This document shows, piece by piece, positions 60,046-64,000 of a stretch of 64,000 bases of DNA. The stretch spans positions 62,001-126,000 of the forward strand of contig JAFQCI010000076.1 of the NCBI GenBank assembly GCA_017416505.1, read 5' to 3'. Every line of letters starts with the position of its first letter. The stretch's first letter is position 1. This DNA comes from Lachnospiraceae bacterium. Lineage in GTDB: Bacteria; Bacillota_A; Clostridia; Lachnospirales; Lachnospiraceae. A program made the position numbers and the translations under genes. Under the pieces are notes generated by a model that did not search any database, was not told the origin of the DNA, and was given only the letters and a program-made list of their open reading frames with translations.

Positions 60046-60336
60046 CTATTTTGGTAATTCGATTTTCTTATTGTCCTTAGATTCTTTATATAAAACGATT
60101 TTCTTACCAATTACCTGCACTACCTGTGCTCTTGTTCTTTCTGCAAGCACATTGGCAATTTCTTTTGGGTCATCCAGACAATTCTTTAATACTGATATTT
60201 TAATTAATTCTCTTTTATCAATGGCTTCTCGAATCGCTTCCGTCACTTCAGGAGTCAGCGATGATTTTCCAATTTGGAAAATAGGTTCAATATTCATAGC
60301 CAATCCTTTTAGATAAGCTCTCTGCTTACTTGTCAT
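60046..60336 (-). CDS. yhbY: YhbY-family CRM RNA-binding protein
   Basis: 96 residues with a single CRM domain: LTSKQRAYLKGLAMNIEPIFQIGKSSLTPEVTEAIREAIDKRELIKISVL (about 1-50), including the GKSSLTPEV loop. YhbY proteins bind pre-50S particles and assist ribosome assembly. The neighbour obgE also acts on the 50S subunit. GGGAGG precedes the ATG. Confidence 0.93.
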   Translation of the reverse strand: MTSKQRAYLKGLAMNIEPIFQIGKSSLTPEVTEAIREAIDKRELIKISVLKNCLDDPKEIANVLAERTRAQVVQVIGKKIVLYKESKDNKKIELPK

Positions 60337-60416
60337 AAAAATTCCTCCCTTTCTTTATACCGATTTCCTTCATGATTCACAACCTTTTAAATAGCACCAG
60401 TGTGAATCATTTTTAC

Positions 60417-61706
60417 TTATTTATAATATTCAAATTCCAAAGCATACAACTTTACAATGTCGCCATCCTGAATACCAAGTTCTTCTAACTGTGTTAGAAT
60501 TCCTGTATCTTTCAGGAATTTCTGGAAGAAATCAAAACCTTTTTCCGAATCCAGATTGGTGTATCCTAACATTCGTTCAATTCTTGGGCCTTCTACAATG
60601 AATACGCCTTCCTCATCGCCCTTTTCTACTGTAAATGGCTCTGAAGGGTCATCGTAAGAATCCAGATTATATTCTGGTTCAAATTCCACTACGGTCTGGT
60701 CAATATCCTTTAACATATTATTTACATGCCATAATAATTCCTTTACGCCCTGTCCGCTTACTGCCGAAATCGGAAATACCTTCATTCCCTCTTTTCCAAA
60801 CTCTTCTTCCAGCATGGAAATTATAACTTCCTGGTCTTCCGGTGGCATAGCATCAATTTTATTGGCAGCGATTACCTGTGGACGTTTTTCCAAATCCTTA
60901 TTATAGGATTTTAACTCCTCTAAAATGGTATGGATATCTGCTATAGGGTCCCTTCCTTCTGTAGATGCTGCATCTACCATATGAATCAACACCTTGGTTC
61001 GTTCAATATGTCTTAAAAACTCAAATCCAAGTCCTATCCCTTGAGAAGCTCCTTCAATAATACCAGGAATATCTGCAATTACAAAACCTTCATTTGGAGC
61101 CAAATCTACCACACCTAAATTAGGGTTTAATGTTGTAAAATGATAATTTGCAATCTTTGGCTTTGCATTGGTTACACGGGATAAAAATGTAGATTTTCCC
61201 ACGTTAGGATATCCAACTAAGCCAACATCTGCGATTACCTTAAGTTCTAACTGCACCCATAATTCTCTTGCTTTTTGACCCGGCTGGGCATACTTTGGCA
61301 CCTGCATGGTAGCAGTTGCATAATGCTGGTTTCCCTTACCGCCACGTCCACCTTTTAATAGAACAACAGGTTCTTTTTTATTGGACATATCTAGGATTAC
61401 TTTTCCTGTTTCTGCATCTTTAATGACAGTTCCAGGTGGTACTTTTAAAACAATATCCGCTCCATCTGCACCATGACAGCGTTTTTTACCGCCATCTTCT
61501 CCATTTTCGGCGCAATATTTTCTTACATTACGAAAATCTACCAATGTATTTAATCCCTCATCTACCACAAAAATTACATCGCCGCCACGGCCGCCATCTC
61601 CACCATCCGGACCACCGTTTGGTACATATAATTCTCTTCGGAAACTTACATGGCCATCTCCGCCCTTACCAGAACGAATATATATTTTAGCTCTATCTGC
61701 AAACAT
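60417..61706 (-). CDS. obgE: GTPase Obg/CgtA
   Basis: 429 residues: glycine-rich N-terminal Obg fold (FRRELYVPNGGPDGGDGGRGGDVIFVVDEG, about 22-51), G domain with G1 GYPNVGKSTFL (about 166-176), switch and G3 DIPGIIEGASQGIGLGFEFLRH (about 211-232), G4 NKID and SAVSG, and a C-terminal OCT domain (ERMLGYTNLDSEKGFDFFQKFLKDTGILTQLE, about 379-410). Obg links 50S maturation to stress signalling and, in B. subtilis, to sporulation. A terminator-like hairpin separates it from rpmA. Confidence 0.97.
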   Translation of the reverse strand: MFADRAKIYIRSGKGGDGHVSFRRELYVPNGGPDGGDGGRGGDVIFVVDEGLNTLVDFRNVRKYCAENGEDGGKKRCHGADGADIVLKVPPGTVIKDAETGKVILDMSNKKEPVVLLKGGRGGKGNQHYATATMQVPKYAQPGQKARELWVQLELKVIADVGLVGYPNVGKSTFLSRVTNAKPKIANYHFTTLNPNLGVVDLAPNEGFVIADIPGIIEGASQGIGLGFEFLRHIERTKVLIHMVDAASTEGRDPIADIHTILEELKSYNKDLEKRPQVIAANKIDAMPPEDQEVIISMLEEEFGKEGMKVFPISAVSGQGVKELLWHVNNMLKDIDQTVVEFEPEYNLDSYDDPSEPFTVEKGDEEGVFIVEGPRIERMLGYTNLDSEKGFDFFQKFLKDTGILTQLEELGIQDGDIVKLYALEFEYYK

Positions 61707-61721
61707 TGTATCACCTCGTTT

Positions 61722-61762
61722 ATATGAAAAAACGACTTTAAATCAAGGTTGATTCAAAGCCG
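61722..61762 (-). terminator. terminator between rpmA and obgE
   Basis: On the minus strand CGGCTTTGAATCAA pairs with TTGATTTAAAGTCG (14 bp counting two G:U) over a two-base loop, followed by TTTTTT. Termination here would make ribosomal-protein genes exceed obgE in expression. Confidence 0.75.
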
Positions 61763-61773
61763 TTCATTAATTC

Positions 61774-62061
61774 TTAGTCGTTTGTTCTTGGGTAAACAGA
61801 AGCTTGCTTCTTGTTTCTACCCTTTCTTTCAAATTTAAGAACTCCATCTGTTAATGCGAATAAAGTATCATCTCCACCACGTCCAACATTCACACCTGGA
61901 TGAATCTTAGTACCACGTTGTCTATATAAAATGTTACCAGCTTTAACAAATTGTCCATCTGCTCTCTTCGCTCCAAGTCTCTTAGATTCGGAATCTCTAC
62001 CATTCTTAGTAGAACCAACACCCTTCTTATGAGCGAATAATTGAAGGTTCATCTTCATCAT
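61774..62061 (-). CDS. rpmA: 50S ribosomal protein L27
   Basis: 95 residues. The N-terminus reads [23 protein letters not shown], i.e. the conserved L27 start [14 protein letters not shown] preceded by an extension ending in LQLFA. In Staphylococcus the same type of extension (...NLQFFA) is removed by the protease Prp, whose gene is immediately upstream here. The rest ([32 protein letters not shown]) is standard. GGAGG lies about ten bases before the ATG. Confidence 0.97.
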   Translation of the reverse strand: MMKMNLQLFAHKKGVGSTKNGRDSESKRLGAKRADGQFVKAGNILYRQRGTKIHPGVNVGRGGDDTLFALTDGVLKFERKGRNKKQASVYPRTND

Positions 62062-62066
62062 TGTAA

Positions 62067-62399
62067 TTACACCTCCTTAAATTTAACATTCAAGTACTGC
62101 TTTCCATATGTCTCACGGACTCCGTCAATACCTAACATCAACGAATCCATCAATAGTCTTGCATCATGTGAAATAGAATCGGTATCCAGAAAACGAAATC
62201 TTACATCTCCTGTCTTCTCTTCTATTTCTCCATCAAAACCATCTTCTGTAAAAATCTCAATAGAATTGATAAAGTTCACTACCAAAACTGATATAGCAGA
62301 ACAGATTATATCTTTTCCTTCTACATCATACCCGGCATGTCCTTTTGCTTCAAATCCTACACAATTACCATTCTGATTAAAAAAAGTAATTCTAACCAT
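62067..62399 (-). CDS. prp: ribosomal-processing cysteine protease Prp
   Basis: 110-residue homologue of YsxB/Prp, a cysteine protease essential in S. aureus that trims the L27 N-terminus. Catalytic residues are visible: His in [14 protein letters not shown] (about 21) and Cys in [11 protein letters not shown] (about 33). Gene order rplU-prp-rpmA, with gaps of 2 and 5 bases, and the LQLFA cleavage sequence in the neighbouring L27 support this assignment. Confidence 0.94.
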   Translation of the reverse strand: MVRITFFNQNGNCVGFEAKGHAGYDVEGKDIICSAISVLVVNFINSIEIFTEDGFDGEIEEKTGDVRFRFLDTDSISHDARLLMDSLMLGIDGVRETYGKQYLNVKFKEV

Positions 62400-62401
62400 A
62401 A

Positions 62402-62704
62402 TTAAGCATTAATCTTGTCAATCTTAACTTGAGTATATGCTTGTCTATGTCCTTGCTTTTTATGATATCCAGTCTTTCTCTTGTACTTGTAAACGATAAC
62501 TTTCTTACCTTTACCTTCACCTTCGACTGTAGCTTCAACAGAAGCTTTCGCAAGAGCATCACCAACTAATACATCGCCGTTGTTTACTAAAACAACATCA
62601 AATGTAACTTTACTTCCAGCTTCAGCGTTTAATTTTTCTACTTTAATTACATCGCCTTCTGCTACTTTGTATTGTTTACCACCTGTTGCTATGATTGCGT
62701 ACAT
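62402..62704 (-). CDS. rplU: 50S ribosomal protein L21
   Basis: 100 residues: [25 protein letters not shown] (about 1-25), [19 protein letters not shown] (about 31-49) and the C-terminal [24 protein letters not shown] (about 76-99), which is the RNA-binding signature. AGGAGG just upstream. It leads the rplU-prp-rpmA-obgE operon. Confidence 0.97.
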   Translation of the reverse strand: MYAIIATGGKQYKVAEGDVIKVEKLNAEAGSKVTFDVVLVNNGDVLVGDALAKASVEATVEGEGKGKKVIVYKYKRKTGYHKKQGHRQAYTQVKIDKINA

Positions 62705-62814
62705 ATGGCACCTCCTATTACAATTACTCGCCAGTTATGGTGGTCAAAAGACTCTTTTTTACCTCACTGTGCGGCACACTATTGAAGTTTAACATCATTT
62801 TTTCCGTATGTCAA
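62705..62814 (-). ncRNA. rplU promoter and probable L21 leader RNA
   Basis: A minus-strand promoter TTGACA (62814-62809), 17 bases, TAAACT (62791-62786) precedes an 80-base leader. The leader contains GTGCCGCAC, AGTCTTTTGACC, CTGGCGAGTAA and AGGAGGTGCC, elements I recognise from the Firmicutes L21 leader, in which the 5' GTGCC/GCAC region can pair with the ribosome-site region GGTGC. This suggests autoregulation by L21. The recognition is from memory and was not tested by a covariance search. Confidence 0.55.
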
Positions 62815-62871
62815 TTGTTTTTTTCTTTTATTTTAATATTTTTTCTTTTATTTTTTACTTTTCATAAGAAA

Positions 62872-64000
62872 TTATAAACCTATCAATGCTGACGCAACCT
62901 TAAAATAGATAATCAAAGAAATGGCATCTACCATGGTTGTAATAAATGGACTTGCCATAACTGCTGGGTCAAAACCGATTTTCTTGGTAAGAATCGGTAA
63001 CGCACAGCCAATTACTTTGGCAATGATAACTGTCATCAATAAAGTAATACAAATTACCGCTGCTATCATAATTTCTACCTTGTCAAATACCAGAAGTTTC
63101 ACAAAATTACAAAGGGTCAAGGTGATTCCACAGGCAAGGGAAACCCGAAATTCTTTCCATATTACTTTAAAAATATCCCTAAATTCCACTTCCCCCAAAG
63201 AAAGCGCACGGATAATGGTAACAGAAGCCTGCCCACCCGAATTACCACCAGTATCCATAAGCATTGGAATATAAGCAGTCAATATGGTGCAGGTTGCAAG
63301 GGCATTTTCAAAAGAGGTAATAATCATGCCTGTAAAAGTTGCAGAAATCATAAGCAATAACAACCATGGCATTCTCGCCTTCCAAGTCTCAAAAACTGTG
63401 GTTTTAAAATAAGATTTATCCGATGGAATAATCGCTGCCATCTTTTTAATATCTTCTGTAGCCTCATCCTGCATAACATCAATGGCATCATCGAAGGTAA
63501 CAATACCAACCAGACGATTTTCATCATCTACTACCGGAATTGCCAAAAGGTCGTATTTATTAAACCGATTCGCAACTTCTTCCTTATCCTCCAAAGTATG
63601 AACAGAAATACATTTTTTATCCATCAAATCAGCTATCTTATCTGATTCCTCTGCAAGTAACAAAGATTTAATGGTGACACTTCCCTGCAAAAAACGATTA
63701 TCATCTGTTACATAACAGGTGTAAATGGTTTCTTTGTCAATACCAGTTCGCCGGATTCGTTTGATTGCCTCTTCCACTGTCATACCAGGCCGCAGACTGA
63801 CATATTCGATGGTCATGATACTTCCTGCACTATCATCCGGATATTTTAAAATTTCATTAATCATTTGTCTGGTACCTGAATCCGAATTTAGTAGTATCCT
63901 TTTTACTACATTGGCAGGCATTTCTTCAACGATATCAACCGTATCATCAAGATAAAGCTCATCCAGGACCTCTTTTAATTCGTTATCACTAAATCCTGTA
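62872..64000 (-). CDS. mgtE: magnesium transporter MgtE, 5' end beyond window
   Basis: Mg2+-gated Mg2+ channel. The frame stays open to the window edge: before the internal Met at 63921 it reads GFSDNELKEVLDELYLDDTVDIVEE, part of the MgtE N-domain, so the gene is cut by the window. Visible parts are the end of the N domain, two CBS domains (about 45-165 of the visible protein: YPDDSAGSIMTIEYVSLRPGMTVEEA; CISVHTLEDKEEVANRFNKYDLLAIPVVDDENRLVGIVTFDD), the connecting helix and the five-TM pore domain (MPWLLLLMISATFTGMII ... AYIPMLMDTGGNSGGQASVTIIRAL ... FDPAVMASPFITTMVDA). Confidence 0.95.
   Translation of the reverse strand, partial: TGFSDNELKEVLDELYLDDTVDIVEEMPANVVKRILLNSDSGTRQMINEILKYPDDSAGSIMTIEYVSLRPGMTVEEAIKRIRRTGIDKETIYTCYVTDDNRFLQGSVTIKSLLLAEESDKIADLMDKKCISVHTLEDKEEVANRFNKYDLLAIPVVDDENRLVGIVTFDDAIDVMQDEATEDIKKMAAIIPSDKSYFKTTVFETWKARMPWLLLLMISATFTGMIITSFENALATCTILTAYIPMLMDTGGNSGGQASVTIIRALSLGEVEFRDIFKVIWKEFRVSLACGITLTLCNFVKLLVFDKVEIMIAAVICITLLMTVIIAKVIGCALPILTKKIGFDPAVMASPFITTMVDAISLIIYFKVASALIGL

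Noticed and set aside
1..64000. CRISPR array, toxin-antitoxin pair, restriction system or biosynthetic cluster
   Set aside because: I saw no regularly spaced direct repeats, cas genes, methyltransferases or synthase genes in any part of the window.

Overview
The window looks like chromosomal DNA of a low-GC, spore-forming member of the Clostridia, most likely a Lachnospiraceae relative. This rests on gene order and protein families: spoVB/BofC-like/FAD-oxidoreductase pair/proBA, miaB-mutS-mutL-miaA-ynbB, radC-mreCD-PBP2-minCDE-rodA-mgsA, sepF-yggT-divIVA, pyrH-frr-uppS-cdsA-dxr-rseP-ispG-polC and rplU-prp-rpmA-obgE. Sporulation capacity is supported by a SleC-type cortex-lytic enzyme, a SpoVB-like flippase, a BofC-like protein and a CotF-like coat protein. 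I could not run a search, so no species name is given.

Layout. 0-8.4 kb (+): cytidine deaminase, SpoVB/MurJ-like flippase, BofC-like anchor, two FAD oxidoreductases, proB, DUF896, 5-formyl-THF cyclo-ligase, proA. 8.5-17.1 kb (+): tRNA modification and mismatch repair (miaB, mutS, mutL, miaA) plus a PLP enzyme. 17.1-26.1 kb (+): elongation and division-site genes (radC, mreC, mreD, a large PBP2, minC, minD, minE, rodA) and mgsA; mreB is not between radC and mreC. 26.2-33.6 kb: DUF378 (-), HlyD-like protein, sepF, yggT, divIVA, aroB, lspA, rluD-type synthase, cytidylate-kinase-like protein (+). 33.6-36.9 kb (-): a thioester-domain adhesin and an unusual sortase, bounded by inverted repeats. 36.9-42.4 kb: a TtcA-like enzyme, a Xer-type recombinase, an SOS-type LysM division inhibitor (-), a CPBP protease (-), sleC and a divergent superoxide dismutase, then tRNA-Glu (-). 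42.5-56.7 kb (-): nadA, a second TtcA-like enzyme, an SLC13/ArsB-type permease, polC and the isoprenoid/phospholipid/translation-recycling operon up to pyrH. 56.8-58.3 kb (+): two small coat-like genes and lexA. 58.3-64 kb (-): rsfS, yqeK, nadD, yhbY, obgE, rpmA, prp, rplU and the 5'-truncated mgtE.

Functional themes: envelope growth and septum placement (mreCD, PBP2, rodA, minCDE, sepF, divIVA, uppS), DNA maintenance and SOS control (mutSL, lexA, a YneA-like gene with its own LexA boxes), spore biology (sleC-sod, coat proteins) and ribosome biogenesis (L21, Prp, L27, ObgE, YhbY, RsfS). Genes run mostly rightward before about 42 kb and mostly leftward after it.

The least ordinary parts are the adhesin/sortase pair (no catalytic arginine seen in the sortase, non-LPXTG sorting signal, ribosome binding site inside a hairpin), the three-box SOS promoter of the LysM gene, the sleC-sod pair with an altered SOD active-site shell, and a dispersed intergenic palindrome built on GTTACTGT.
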